A model generated the notes under the pieces. The model was given only the letters and a program-made list of their open reading frames with translations, had not been told where the DNA came from and did not search any database. A stretch of 64,000 bases of DNA, taken from Phialophora verrucosa. Lineage: Eukaryota > Ascomycota > Eurotiomycetes > Chaetothyriales > Herpotrichiellaceae. The position numbers and the translations under genes were made by a program. The DNA lies in contig MSED01000012.1 in NCBI GenBank assembly GCA_002099365.1, positions 372,001-436,000 of the forward strand. Reading direction: 5' to 3'. Each line of letters opens with the position of its first letter. The stretch's first letter is position 1. This document shows, piece after piece, positions 1 to 11,322 of the stretch.

Positions 1-322
1 TATTTCAACAGTGCGTCCAGCGTTCTGTTATTTATCGTCGATGCACCCAATTCAGTAAACGCCTGGTCGGTCGGGACGAGGACTGTGTAATGTTAGCGAT
101 GAGACGGCCAGTACGACAGCTGCAGAAAGCCTTACCCGTGAAATTCCCTCCATTAAGCAAGTTGATCAACTGCGTGTGGCCCTGGAGATATGACACAAAT
201 GTTGAGGTGCCGGTTGTGGATCCTAGGATGGTGAGAAAATCGTCGTTCAGATCGTTGGCTCTGCACAGCAGCGCGATTGACAGGACGAGCGCATAGTAGT
301 GAGTTCGCGTCCCATACCGCAT
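1..322 (-). CDS. Fasciclin-domain secreted protein (3' part outside window)
   Basis: This is the 5' part of a gene that runs off the left edge of the window. Exons are 136..322 and <1..82, joined by a 53-nt intron (83..135) with a GTAAGG donor, a GCTAAC branch site and an ACACAG acceptor. The start at 322 gives a short hydrophobic leader (around LVLSIALLC), which suggests secretion. Splicing brings together NFT and VLVPTDQAFTELG, the conserved beginning of a fasciclin (FAS1) repeat, which in fungi occurs in secreted or GPI-anchored adhesion-like proteins. An in-frame ATG further upstream (403) would add 27 residues with no leader character, so I prefer 322. The number of FAS1 repeats and any GPI signal cannot be seen. 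The family call rests on one motif plus the leader. Confidence 0.65.
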
Positions 323-2119
323 GGTGTCTGGATTCGCGTGCACAGTAGAGGAACCGCCAGATTGCCCGCACAACGCTCTCTCGGTCCAGATACGTGCGCG
401 CAACAGTGCAGAGAAAGTATTTTACGAAGAATCAATGATAATTCAGTAATCGGGATGCATCGCACGGGGTCTTTGACCGACTTCACGTGCAGGAGATGGA
501 CCAAAGAGAAGCAGGCATGCTGTCCGAGAGGGTCTCAAACATATGGAGGATCTCAAGTTGAGCAACGGTTCAATCCGAGATCACAAACACTGGTGGTGGA
601 GCTGTGACCTGGGGATCGTCCCCTTTCGGGCCCTGTCTGATATTGCCATTCTGGACAGGGTGGAAGCGCGTCCAGAAGCTTACCCGGAGCTTATGTCAAA
701 GCTTGTCAAGCCTATCGGCTTCGTGGTGTACGAGTACTTCCTGTGTCAGCGATGATCCAAGGCACATTGAAACTGGAATATGATTGCTCAGCCTTGGGGT
801 GATCAAACTTGCCCGGTGGAGTCTTGCAACGCGCTATATGCGGGACCTCCGTGGCGAAGACGCCGTCTCGCAGATTTCCCGGTGGTCAAGGTGTTTGTGG
901 ACGTCTAAAGGATATACCTTGTAGTATTCGTACCAGTGCTTCGTTCGGTGAGGAGGACAGAGGACAGAAAGTGAAGCGAATAGCGCGCTTGCTATCACAA
1001 CACTTCTTCATCGATCTGATGCTCGTACCTGGCTTCGTGGTGCCTTTCCGAGGACTCGTATACGTCCCATGTACTCCGTATGGTCTTAGTGGACCCTTTG
1101 CCGGCGAGTCGGTTCGACGCCACAGAGGACAGGGCCCGGCGAAGTACCATATGACGAGAGAGCAATGCTTGCCGCTGAAAAGGCGTTGGAGATGTCACAG
1201 GCAGCTTGCATTGTCGCGTATGGTTCTCCGGTCTTCATTTGTTGGCTGAACGTCCTATGAAAGTGCAAAGATGACCGCGCCACGGATTTAGCCATTTGAA
1301 TGTTTGATATCACCCCTGTGATCTAAGATTGCTCGTCCCAGAAGTGCGTAGGCAGTAAGGGGTCACCACAAGTTCCGTAGAGGAGACTACTACTGGTTGA
1401 CCATGGTCCGTAACAACGTGGGAAATCCTCCTTATCACGGGAAGGTACAAGTGGCGGCATAGAACATAAGCAGTCCAGGGCCACGGAACGCTAGATTCAT
1501 TTCAGCATAAACAATAGACATTCTAGATTCTTTTCCGCCGTGAACAAAGCAGCAGGACTAGTCACGGAGAATGGCCGCTGGAACGGGCATCTATCACTCT
1601 TACTGTCTGAAATCCCGACCGAGACGCGCATTCACCTCCAGGATGCTGCCACACTGAACTGCTCCAGGGCCAGGTGTGTGCGAGATCCATCACAGCGCAC
1701 CATATCCCTCAAGCGGTGAGATTTTGGCTGCTGTTGCGGAGGACCTTCCTTACTGCGTCTTAGTGTTTACTATCTACTGTGCACATACTGTGTTGTTCAG
1801 TATCGTGAAAACGTCTGGTTTTTGCTGACAACCACTGATTTCTCGAGTAGCGACATTCGAGATGCGGGCCAAGTAGGCTACTGTATATGATTGATATTGC
1901 TCCGACAAGACATCTAAGGGAAATTCAACGCACCAATCAGCCAGCACGTGGTCCACTCCGCATTCCACGTCTGTCCAGATTTTGCCCTCTCAAGAAAGTC
2001 GTTGCCCGACGAAAAGCCATGTCAAAACCAAACGGTGACAGTGACACTTGGTATTGGGCTGTATCTCCATGGTCATAGCCTTTGCCAAATCGTCGAACGA
2101 CAGAACAGCGGCCCCGCTA
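323..2119. other. Gene-free stretch, 1.8 kb
   Basis: No coding region I can support. The short open frames on both strands show no recognisable motif, and no combination of GT-AG introns links them into a familiar protein. It presumably contains the promoter of the fasciclin gene and the 3' flank of the SNF2 gene. One copy of the recurring motif TACTCCGTA lies at 1072-1080. Confidence 0.5.
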
Positions 2120-5100
2120 TCATTTGAATAGCGCCAAAATCTCCTTCATGTGCGCTTCCCTCACCTCTTGTTTGCTCAACTGCTTGTAATTCTGGTTCAC
2201 CGACACGTCCGCTAACTGCTGCTTCTTCTTCTGCAGATCCACAATCTTGAGTTCGATGCTGTCTTCCATTTGATATCGCTTGATGACTACAGGCCGTTTC
2301 TGTCCAATCCGATATATGCGATCAACTGCTTGCGCTTCAGCGGCCGGGTTCCACATCGGTTCCATGATGAAAGCACGGGATGCGGCTGTCAGGTTGAGTC
2401 CTTGACCTGCTGCTTTGATCGATGCCAGTAGGACGCGGACGTCATTGTCCGTCGCCAGAGCATCCATGGACTTCTTTCTAGCGTTGAGTGACATGGTGCC
2501 GTCGATTCGAACAAAGGAATACCCCCTGTCGGTCAAGGCCCTTTCGATCAGGTTGAGGTGAGAGGTGAACTCAGAGAAGACAACGCACTTCAACGGACTC
2601 TCTCCCGCAGCCTCCAATGGTTCGCTGGTTTGGTACATCTCCTCGATGTCGGCCAGAAGTGCCCTAGTTTTGGTGTGGGGCCCGGTGTATGTCCGAGTAA
2701 TCTCCTCCTCCCCTTCTTCCTGATCGATGGTGTCGTCTGGTGCCACAAGAATTTCCTGCGCTGTGGATCCACTAAATCCGACATATTGTGCAGCAATTTC
2801 CGCGGCACAGAAAGGACAAGTGACAGTTTCGTTGTTTGGTGCGCTGTCGAAGTGAGGTTTGACTGAGCTGAAACAATCGCCACAGATGAGGTCGAAGCAC
2901 GGCAGGACAAAGCATCGAAGAGCTTGTTCCTCATCGGCGTCCGTCTCAGCCTTGACAACATCTTTGCTGATGCTTCGTTCACAATTTCTGCAAACGTCCA
3001 GCTCCGCTTCCATCCTCAGATTCAGAGCCTCATATGCTGCCTTCCTCGATATCGTCGGCGCCGTTGCCTCTTCGTCAATATCGATGGCCTCGTTTGCACT
3101 CATGCCCTTTAACAGTTTGAGATCTTTCTCATTGAGTAATTCTCGACCATGGGCACAGATCAGCCGAAGGGTCATAATGCCTCTCAGAACGTGATGCTGA
3201 ACACCGCTATTCTTTTCTTTGGAGCGCGCCAACTCTTGAATCTGCACATGAGCTGTCTCCTTGAAAAATTCGTGCAAACGCCTCTCTTGTTCGGAGAACC
3301 TGAGTTTCTCGACATAGTCCTTTCTTTCCGGCAGGTCGACGCGGTCTCGCAATCGGCGTAAGGTGAAAGAGTCAACAAAGACCCGCAACGCTTTTAAGAA
3401 CGATGGGTCGCCCGATTGGGCTGGGCCTCGGATGTACTGATTGAACCTTGCCGCGGTATCATAAGGGTACAAGCGCAAAAACCGCGTCAGAGACCCCAAA
3501 TCGTCCAGTCGATTTTGAATTGGCGTTCCAGTCAGGCACCAACGGCGCTGTGCTTCCAAGCTGTAGCAAGCTTGCGACTGAAGGGCCTTCTGCTCTCGGA
3601 TTGTGTGCGCTTCGTCCAGGACAATCCTGAACCACTTCAACTGTCTCAGAGGACTCACGGTAGCCTCCTTCTTGTTCGAGAACTCGGAACCAATAATTCC
3701 GTAAGTGGTGATGACTATGTTGTACTTCAATAACACAAACGGGTTCTTCTCTCGATTCGGTCCGTGGAAGACAGTGTAGGTCATGGCATCCGGGCTGATG
3801 TGAGAAGCGATCTGATCCTCCCAGTTCTTTACTGTGCTGGTCGGACAGACGATGAGGGTCGCTCCTGTGTTGGATAGGATGAGGTTGTGATTCTCATCTT
3901 GAGTATCCCTCATCACTTTGTCCTCGGCGAATCTTTTAGCCTCTTCAAGTGTGCTGGCAATAAGTGAAAGCGCTTCAAGTGTCTTTCCCAGACCCATTAC
4001 ATCGGCCAGCAGACCTCCAAGTACCTGTTCTGGCTCGTCCTTGACAGAGATACCGGTGATGACTTCGTTGTAGACAACGGCGCCATTCTTCCGCTGCTTC
4101 TTTCTCCACAAGGAAGTATTCTCTGACTCGTCATTCCCATAGGCTCGTGGCTGCTCCTGTCGTAGCATGAATGTGAGCGCTTGTTTTTGGTGGCTAAGCA
4201 GGGGAGTTTTGATGATGTCGGGGGGCGGGTCAATTTCACCCAGGGAACGAGATGCATTTGCGAACGAATCGAAGACCTTGGAAACGGCCTCGGTTGCCTC
4301 TTCCAGAGTTCGGGCATCCGACAACGGTCGAGCCGCTTTATCGTAACCTTTTGAAGCCAGAAAGAGCGGCTTCTTTTGTGCGTGTGGGTTGTAAACAGGG
4401 ATGCCGGCTTCTGATGCCATGGGTGGCCGCAACCAAAAGTTATGCTGACCGAAGAGCTTGCCGACCTTATCAGCATCACCTCGACGACCATAAAGATTGA
4501 CAACCATTTTGAGCTGGTCGGAACATGGTTGATGAGGCCACTCATCCGGCTTCTTTCTGCGATTGATCAGTCTTGGTTGTGCTCTGAAGCCTTTCAGAGC
4601 GTCCATAGCAGGCGCAAGTGCGGCCGCAAAGTCGGGATTGACTCGCGCAAACCTAGTGCCCCAAGGATCTAGAATCTCGATCACTGTGTCTTTGCCAGCC
4701 TTACGATCCAGTTCACACCTCATCACGGGCCACTCTCGCTCCTGAGCAAACTGACTGATGCTCTTGGGCTTCGGCACAAGATGGGCGTGGGCGGTAGTGG
4801 CAATATGGCCGTAGCAGACCTCCTGATCATCGAGTGAGCGTTCGGAGACGATTTTTAGATCATCTTCCGACTCATCATCCACGTTGGTTAGATCCACCAG
4901 GCTGTTTTTCACAGCTTCGGCTACTCTGTCCGGATCCGGCCGCATGTATTCACCAACAACGCCATTGCTGTGATGGTATGAAGATGCGGACTGTTTGTTC
5001 AGGGATTGATGGTCGTCGGCGTCTAACTTCACCCTCTTCCTCGGATTGATTGCGCGGTTTTCCACATTATAGAGGCTCTCTACCAACGACTTTGTACTAC

Positions 5101-5293
5101 TGTTTCCGTGGTTATTGCCATCTGTGGAGGAAAGTTTGTTCACATCGACAGGTGCTGGCGTCTTGACTGAGTTCTGATTTCGATATGCTCCTCGTGGGTT
5201 CAATAGCGTTGATGGATTCAATGTCGCCGATAACCTTGCAGGATTCTGAGGAACCTGCGGATCTGGGGTTGACATTTTGCCGTCCTGTTCCAT
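2120..5293 (-). CDS. Rad5/HLTF-like SNF2 helicase with embedded RING finger
   Basis: A 1057-residue single-exon protein of the SNF2 superfamily with the Rad5/HLTF/Rad16 arrangement. Around residues 157-290 lies a region resembling a HIRAN domain (begins CYGHIA). The helicase core follows: motif I ADVMGLGKT near 430 and the DEAH box LDEAHT near 560. A C3HC4-type RING is inserted at about 768-824 (CRNCE, CFDLICGDC, CPFCA). The C-terminal helicase half runs from about 905 to 1010 (VVFSEFTSHL, AAGQGLNL, RIYRIGQ). Known members use the ATPase for chromatin or fork remodelling and the RING as a ubiquitin ligase in post-replication repair. Motif I reads ADVMGLGKT rather than the usual DEMGLGKT. The assignment to the class is secure; whether it is the functional Rad5 or a paralogue (SMARCA3-like) cannot be decided here. 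Confidence 0.9.
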   Translation of the reverse strand: MEQDGKMSTPDPQVPQNPARLSATLNPSTLLNPRGAYRNQNSVKTPAPVDVNKLSSTDGNNHGNSSTKSLVESLYNVENRAINPRKRVKLDADDHQSLNKQSASSYHHSNGVVGEYMRPDPDRVAEAVKNSLVDLTNVDDESEDDLKIVSERSLDDQEVCYGHIATTAHAHLVPKPKSISQFAQEREWPVMRCELDRKAGKDTVIEILDPWGTRFARVNPDFAAALAPAMDALKGFRAQPRLINRRKKPDEWPHQPCSDQLKMVVNLYGRRGDADKVGKLFGQHNFWLRPPMASEAGIPVYNPHAQKKPLFLASKGYDKAARPLSDARTLEEATEAVSKVFDSFANASRSLGEIDPPPDIIKTPLLSHQKQALTFMLRQEQPRAYGNDESENTSLWRKKQRKNGAVVYNEVITGISVKDEPEQVLGGLLADVMGLGKTLEALSLIASTLEEAKRFAEDKVMRDTQDENHNLILSNTGATLIVCPTSTVKNWEDQIASHISPDAMTYTVFHGPNREKNPFVLLKYNIVITTYGIIGSEFSNKKEATVSPLRQLKWFRIVLDEAHTIREQKALQSQACYSLEAQRRWCLTGTPIQNRLDDLGSLTRFLRLYPYDTAARFNQYIRGPAQSGDPSFLKALRVFVDSFTLRRLRDRVDLPERKDYVEKLRFSEQERRLHEFFKETAHVQIQELARSKEKNSGVQHHVLRGIMTLRLICAHGRELLNEKDLKLLKGMSANEAIDIDEEATAPTISRKAAYEALNLRMEAELDVCRNCERSISKDVVKAETDADEEQALRCFVLPCFDLICGDCFSSVKPHFDSAPNNETVTCPFCAAEIAAQYVGFSGSTAQEILVAPDDTIDQEEGEEEITRTYTGPHTKTRALLADIEEMYQTSEPLEAAGESPLKCVVFSEFTSHLNLIERALTDRGYSFVRIDGTMSLNARKKSMDALATDNDVRVLLASIKAAGQGLNLTAASRAFIMEPMWNPAAEAQAVDRIYRIGQKRPVVIKRYQMEDSIELKIVDLQKKKQQLADVSVNQNYKQLSKQEVREAHMKEILALFK

Positions 5294-6060
5294 TCTTTCC
5301 AGAGTCCGCGAAGACCCTGGACGTGAAGTACCGTTTGCTGTGATGCGGCGTTAGAAAGTCCAAGCGGCGTAACAGGAAGAATTCGGGTTGAAGGTGGTAA
5401 TTGTTAATGTAAGAGGTTTGTTGTTGAAGTGGCAAGATAAGATGACAACTTGGAAGGCTCACCTTGGGATTTTGAAGTCACCTTCAAGGACTTTGGGTCC
5501 AGTAAAGTGCGGGCGGTCGCCATCTTTATAGCTGTTGAGCGCTACCTTCGGAAGACTTGTCACTGGGCGGTGACGCGACAAGGGAATCAGTTGACTTGAA
5601 GGGGTGGCGATTCACATCACGACCAAAGTCGCGCTCATTATCAGAAACTGTAATGAAAGTGTCTGAGAACAAAGATGCTCAAGAGAACATTACCCAGGCT
5701 ACCACTGCAGATTTACAGAGTCGTGTTCATGACAGTGTGTCTGGATTTATTGAGTTTTGAATGAGACTGACAAAGAGCAAGTTAATCAATGACTCTGAGA
5801 TCAAAGCGGCACTCGGTCCAACGCGGCTGCAGCCTTGCGCTAAACTGTACTGGCAAGGCTGTGGTGCAGCCTCAGCACAGCTGATTGGCCCAATCTCACA
5901 GGAAATACACAGGCGTTTATCATGAGAGTGCTTTCAGAGAACCAGCCAAAGATCTTGTACAACATAATTGTTGGAGACCAATCGTGCTCCTCCCTGCAAC
6001 AGCGACGAGTCCTTCACTTGGTTGATCTTCCCTGCTACGCCTCCGGAGTTTCCAGGTCCG
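5294..6060. other. Intergenic region between SNF2 gene and the next gene
   Basis: Holds the upstream region of the SNF2 gene and the 3' flank of the following minus-strand gene. I see no further gene, repeat or clear regulatory site. Confidence 0.5.
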
Positions 6061-6774
6061 TTAAGAGATGTCATGACCTTGAGCTGGCGCACGTGAACCA
6101 ACCATCCAATCCTCAAGGGCAAGCCATTCGCTCCATGTACTCTCAGCAGCTTCAATCTCTCCATCGGTCGGGTCGTAGAGTGGTCGCATGAAGGGCACTG
6201 TTTCCAAGGGTAGCATATCATAGTCTTTCTTGACCGAGGCCCATCCGCCACTTTTGGCGGCAAAAAGGTAGTTCCGCCTCTCTTGTTCTCTCTGGGGTCC
6301 AACGCCGGCTCTCCAGTCGTCGCCGAAGAAACCATGCAGCACTTGAGGTACATCCATTCCCGTGACAACTAGGCGCCGCAGGTAGGGAATCAAGGACACG
6401 GCCGACGCCGCCGCCGCCGCTTCAGTAGAGGAAGCTCGGACGGCATCTCCTCTGTCTAGTCGCGATTTGCCACTTCGAGATCCACTTGTACTGTAGACCG
6501 GGTGCGGCTGCCTTTGAAACGGTAAAAGGATGTTGATAAAGGCTGCGAAAGCCTGAACAAGTGGCTCGTGTTGCGCATGGTCAATGAAATAGCGCTGGCA
6601 GCTTTGGTACTTCGGAAACCACGCTATGATGTCGAATTGCGGTCCGCTTGGAGGCTTGCCCTGGCTTCCAGTTTCTGAAGAACTATTGATGCCGGTGAAA
6701 GCTGCGTCCCTGAGTGACCTCGACGAACCACCGAAATTGGACGACGACGACGACGATGACGGAGAAAATGCCAT
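6061..6774 (-). CDS. Conserved fungal protein of unknown function
   Basis: A 237-residue single-exon protein. The first 45 residues are a serine-rich low-complexity leader. The body has a compact conserved look: a segment beginning IIAWFPKYQSCQRYFIDH, an aromatic and proline-rich middle, FFGDDWRAGVG, then AAKSGGW, and a C-terminal EWLALEDWMVG. I recognise this pattern from short proteins common in Pezizomycotina, some of which databases loosely label as apoptosis-inhibitor-like, but I know of no established function. There is no signal peptide or membrane segment. The reading frame, normal length and conserved-looking C-terminus make it a credible gene. Confidence 0.75.
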   Translation of the reverse strand: MAFSPSSSSSSSNFGGSSRSLRDAAFTGINSSSETGSQGKPPSGPQFDIIAWFPKYQSCQRYFIDHAQHEPLVQAFAAFINILLPFQRQPHPVYSTSGSRSGKSRLDRGDAVRASSTEAAAAASAVSLIPYLRRLVVTGMDVPQVLHGFFGDDWRAGVGPQREQERRNYLFAAKSGGWASVKKDYDMLPLETVPFMRPLYDPTDGEIEAAESTWSEWLALEDWMVGSRAPAQGHDIS

Positions 6775-7423
6775 TTTTGTTCTCAGCTATTGCGATCTGA
6801 GCGTGATCTGCACTCGCGACCGCTTTGCTCGCTGGATCGGAAAGCATGCAAGTCTCCCACCCGTTGAAAGCCGACAAAGTGCAGTAGCATGAGGGACGGA
6901 GTGCGCTCTATCCAATGAGAGCATCATGAGAAGCGCAGCATTGATATCAGATTTCCTTGAAGCTGATGTGTGTCTTTGTGTGATCGTCTCATGCTATGGC
7001 CCGAGGATATGGACAGTGCATCCGAAGCGGTGAGACAATCGAGGTGAGGCACTTCACCAGCCTCTGGCTATTGGAACGCTCTCACCACTATACTCATATG
7101 TGGTGGGAAGGGAAGCACAGAAGCGCAAGCTCGAGAGATTCGGGACTGAACGCCGCCTCTACACTACCAGGTAATGTTGATGGCAATATTTCTCTCCCCT
7201 GGTCGGGAAGTGCCGCAAGGTAAACGTGCGGCTACACGTGCTGATCCTGGTCGGATAATTTCCCGACTTCCTAATTTCCCGGCGCCAGGTCGCTATGCCC
7301 AGTTGGTGAATTTATTAAGTCATCTGTTGGGGGTCCGACTTGGTGGTTTCTTGTTCTCCCATCACCGCAGTCCGATTTTCGTATCACAGGCCTGTCCTGC
7401 CAGCGAGCAGTAAACTGAGAACC
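6775..7423. other. Divergent intergenic region
   Basis: Lies between the starts of the minus-strand conserved protein and the plus-strand aldo-keto reductase, so it should contain both promoters. No clear TATA box or other element was found. Confidence 0.5.
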
Positions 7424-8290
7424 ATGGCCCCTAACAGCTTCTCCCTGTCGTCGCGGCTCACACTAGCCAACGGTCTCTCGATCCCTCAGATCCACTTGGG
7501 GGTCTACCTGATGTCAGACCGTGAAGCCACTAGAGCAGTGAAATGGGCACTTCAAGCTGGATACCGTGCAATCGATTCGGCACAAATGTATCGCAATGAG
7601 GCAGCCTGCGGTCAGGCCATTCTTTCCTTTCTCAACGACAAGTCCCTTAACACAACCGGTTTGGCCCGAGAAGATATTTTTTTCACATCAAAGCTGGCGT
7701 CCAACACCAGCTATGACGCCGCGCGTCGCTCTATTAAACAATCGGTGCAAACCAGCGGCCTCGGCTACATCGACCTGTTTCTACTTCACAGTCCGTATGG
7801 CGGAAAGAGCGCCCGCCTGTCCAGCTGGAAGGCCGTCGAGGACGCCATTCAGGATGGTGAGATCAAGATTGGAGGGGTGAGTAACTTCGGTGTCAAGCAC
7901 CTGGACGAGCTCGCAGCGTCGAAGCCTCGCATCATGCCAGCTGTCAATCAGATTGAAGTACATCCCTTCAACACGCGAACAAACATTATCCAAGCTTGCC
8001 AGAAGTACGGTATCCTAGTAGAAGCCTACGCACCTCTAGCGAGAGCCCTACGTATGGAGCATCCTACAATTGTATCACTGTCAAAGAGATACAATTGTAC
8101 TCCAGCACAATTGATGATTCGGTGGAGTCTTCAGCATGGATACATCCCACTACCGAAAAGCGTATCCAAGGACCGTATCGAGGCAAACGGGAGCATCGGT
8201 TACTTCGAGATTTCGAATGAGGATATGAAGAAGATGGATGGTCTTGACGAGTATCTTGTTACTGACTGGGATCCGGTTGATGCAGACTAG
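7424..8290 (+). CDS. Aldo-keto reductase
   Basis: A 288-residue single-exon NAD(P)H-dependent aldo-keto reductase. The catalytic tetrad is visible: D51 and Y56 in AIDSAQMY, K90 in FFTSKLAS, and H122 in LFLLHSPYG. The signature IGGVSNFGVKHL and the cofactor-end motif PLPKSVSKDRI follow in the expected order. The ATG at 7424 has an ACC just before it and begins MAPNSFSLSSRL, close to the usual start of the family; a start at 7340 would add 28 residues unlike the family, so it is set aside. Members reduce aldehydes and ketones in the cytosol; the substrate cannot be inferred. No neighbouring pathway gene is evident. Confidence 0.92.
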   Translation: MAPNSFSLSSRLTLANGLSIPQIHLGVYLMSDREATRAVKWALQAGYRAIDSAQMYRNEAACGQAILSFLNDKSLNTTGLAREDIFFTSKLASNTSYDAARRSIKQSVQTSGLGYIDLFLLHSPYGGKSARLSSWKAVEDAIQDGEIKIGGVSNFGVKHLDELAASKPRIMPAVNQIEVHPFNTRTNIIQACQKYGILVEAYAPLARALRMEHPTIVSLSKRYNCTPAQLMIRWSLQHGYIPLPKSVSKDRIEANGSIGYFEISNEDMKKMDGLDEYLVTDWDPVDAD

Positions 8291-11200
8291 GAAATCTCCA
8301 GTCTAGTTTGCACTCGTGCTGATGACCAAGCATTGCTGCATGCACGGCGAAAGCAAGCTGGGGAAAGCCGCTCTGCTAAGCAGATGCCCGACTGGTTCCC
8401 GGCTGAATGTTAGTTGTACATCTGCCAGCTATGCTATCAGGTGATTGAAGAAGAAACCAACCATCATGCAACCATTGAGTTGTCGCTTCCGATGCAGTTA
8501 TCACCCCCATCAACCGATGACGTCGACGGCGCATGATGTGCCTAATGGGTGCCTAAGATACTGTGTACTTTGGTTCAAGCGCGCAAAGTTTTCTGGCATC
8601 CAGACAAGAGCTGGTAGAATACCCATCAACATTGAGCTAAAATTCGTTTATGAAGTTGAGCTTAAGCTAAGCCACACCTGTTAGTCACTTTGGCTTGACG
8701 AAGAAAAGGGGCTTGAGATAGGGTGACCTTCCCTCCGGGACCTGCTTGAATACTCGGCACCATTCCTTCGGGGAGTAGGAGCGGTGCGACTGGGGCCATG
8801 ATCCTATAAAGCTAACCTACTGAGACAATTGGGGGTTATCCAGCTAGGAGCGCGGGCATACACTCTCTGTCAGACGGTGCACCATTCGGGTTCCTAGGTC
8901 AAGCAACCAATGGCAGGAGAAGGGGCACCGTATATACGCCACCCGAACCGCTCACAGTACGGCACACACCCTACAAGGAGAGCCTCCTTGGGCAAAATAG
9001 CAGAAGTCTTCCACATCGGTCATGATCGGAGCATTGCTCAATTGTGAAGTCCTCCGTGCTTCTTAACTTGTGCATGGAGATCCGGGGCTTGTGAAGACTA
9101 GAGCCTGTCAAGGAAGTCACCCGACGTATTGCTCCCGCGTCTCTCGATCGACCGGTCAATGCCGTTCGACCTCTGCACAGGCCGCAGGTCTGGTGAGTAT
9201 GGACTGGAAGCAGAAGAGGAGAAAGCAGAGACGAAAATGGGTCTCCGAGGTCCTGTGTAAATGCATCTTGCAGCCTCTGAGTTGTAGAGGTTATCGTGCG
9301 GAGTACACAAGTACTTTGTAAAGGGTCCAGTGAGGGCCTCACCCAGCCCTCACCCAACGTCGGAGAGAACTTATCTTACCAAAGCCGTGGCGATCCACTT
9401 TACACGTTCTTTCGGCCCCAGTTCTCGGTTCCTTATACACATCGCTTGCAGGGGTGAGACGCTGCGAATCTCGACCGCTCCCTTCTGATGTCCTATCGAG
9501 CTGGATAAGGTGGACTTCGGCCTGCATTTGTCTCGGCCACAATAAGCCCGGACGTCCTGTAGAACAAAAGAAGGTGCTTACGGTTCAACATTCAACTGCC
9601 GTTGGCTGGAAGGCTGCTAAACTTCGGTCTCAAAAGGTTCCCAAGGGTTGTCGAGTGGAGTAGGGGATGAATATCACACTCATGACCGTTAGTCAAAACA
9701 CTGAATCCCCTTAATACCACTTCAGAGCGGACCACTTCATTTTCAGAGAGTTCGGTATTGTCCAAGGGTAATGGCAAAGTTCCCATCAATGATTTTGACA
9801 TCACAGAATCGCCGCGGGTCAGTCAAGGATTTATCTAACTTGGATGTAGAGTCACCTGCCACGTACGTGGCGGACAACACGAAAGGCCAACGGCATGGTG
9901 CGCGCCGTAGTGTTTCTAGGCCTCAGCAGCCATATCTAGGCCAACGGGGCTGCTGACTCAGGCCGTAAACCCTTGTCAATCCAGCGCCCGTCCTTGGTTG
10001 GGAGGCAGATGGTGCGTTAGGTGCAGAAGATGGCGTATCCAGTATGCAACATGCCCCCTGCCTCGAGTGTGACCCGAAGTCCACTGGTCTCCCAATTCTG
10101 CACAACCCGACGGGCAGAGGGGGGGCGTAGGTATCTATTCTTTATTGATGTCTCCTGCTGGACGGGCTCAGGCCTTTCGTTTTGCCACAATCGTCGTTAA
10201 TAAGAAGTGACATACGTCACTGTCAGAGGCCAGGCTCACCACGATATCGTGTTATTCAACCGGTAAGTGATGCGACAGTGACTACCTCGTACAAGCTACT
10301 TGTGTAGGTGGTGTTGTATCTGTTCGAGAATTTCGGCCTCTACTCGCGAATTCCACTCCCACGTCCCATTTCACGAGTCCCCGAAGATGGGATTGCCTTG
10401 ATCCTTCCCGCCTGCCAGGTCCCATGTCGCTGCATAGGTGCAGAAGGACAGGCATCTGTAAATAAGTCGTGATCGATGTACAAACTGCCACCGGTCTGCG
10501 CCCAACGGCATTATCGATTGGCTGTCGGCGCCTCGCTCCATCCTCCTGCCTTCATTGAGGGAGGGCGTGGAGCCACTCCCCAAGTCTGGTGGACCGACTT
10601 CTCAAAACGTGCTCGGGCGATAACAAGGACCTTGCGAGAGAGCTACAGTAGCACAGTAGGCTACCTTTGCAGCCCCTCCACACCTGCACGGGCATCTCCC
10701 CATCCCTCGTAGGGGCAGGCCCGGATGGCAGAAGAATCAAGAGTTTCCCTGCAGATTCTCGGGCGATCGTCTAAAATCCTTCCCACCTTGTTGTCGGTTT
10801 CACAGCCGTTCCCTTTCTCTCCAAACTTGCTACTCCGTACTCGGTCCTGCCTCCTGAAACCCCCCATCTGCACTACCGCAGGAATAAAAGTCTATACTGC
10901 AATACATAGAAGCTTCGCCGTGGCTCTTTTGTGTGTGTCGCCACCGCAAGACAACGTTCAACCGGCACCTCGAAACCCACCTTGCACGATGCACCGCCGG
11001 CCGACTACTCGATGACGGTCGACCGACGCCTCTCCGTCCTCGGTTGAACGCTTCGGATTCGGTGCCACTACCACACCGTTGGATACACGCAGCCACCTCA
11101 ATCATCGATACGCGCATGTGCAAGCTATCAATTGTGTCTTTTTATTCTGTCCGACCTGCAGGGCGAATGTGATCGTTGAAATTGCGTCACTCGACCGGCA

Positions 11201-11322
11201 TAGGGCTACGAGACCGCAAGACCGTGCCATCGCAGGTAGTCCTCTGGAAGACGCCTGCAGAACGCCAGTCTGGCTACGTACAGAAATTTATTTGTTCTTC
11301 ACATTCGTCTTGCAACCTCAGT
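8291..11322. other. Gene-free stretch, 3.0 kb, including bZIP upstream region
   Basis: No coding region I can support. Open frames are short and of random composition. The last 600 bases are pyrimidine-rich and probably hold the promoter and a long leader of the bZIP gene, which would carry several upstream ATGs. A TACTCCGTA motif lies at 10831-10839, and a 19-base segment at 9144-9162 recurs exactly at 18088-18106. Confidence 0.5.

Noticed and set aside
809..1249. Plus-strand open frame of 146 codons
   Set aside because: No motif, no leader or promoter signs, composition random; kept as non-coding.
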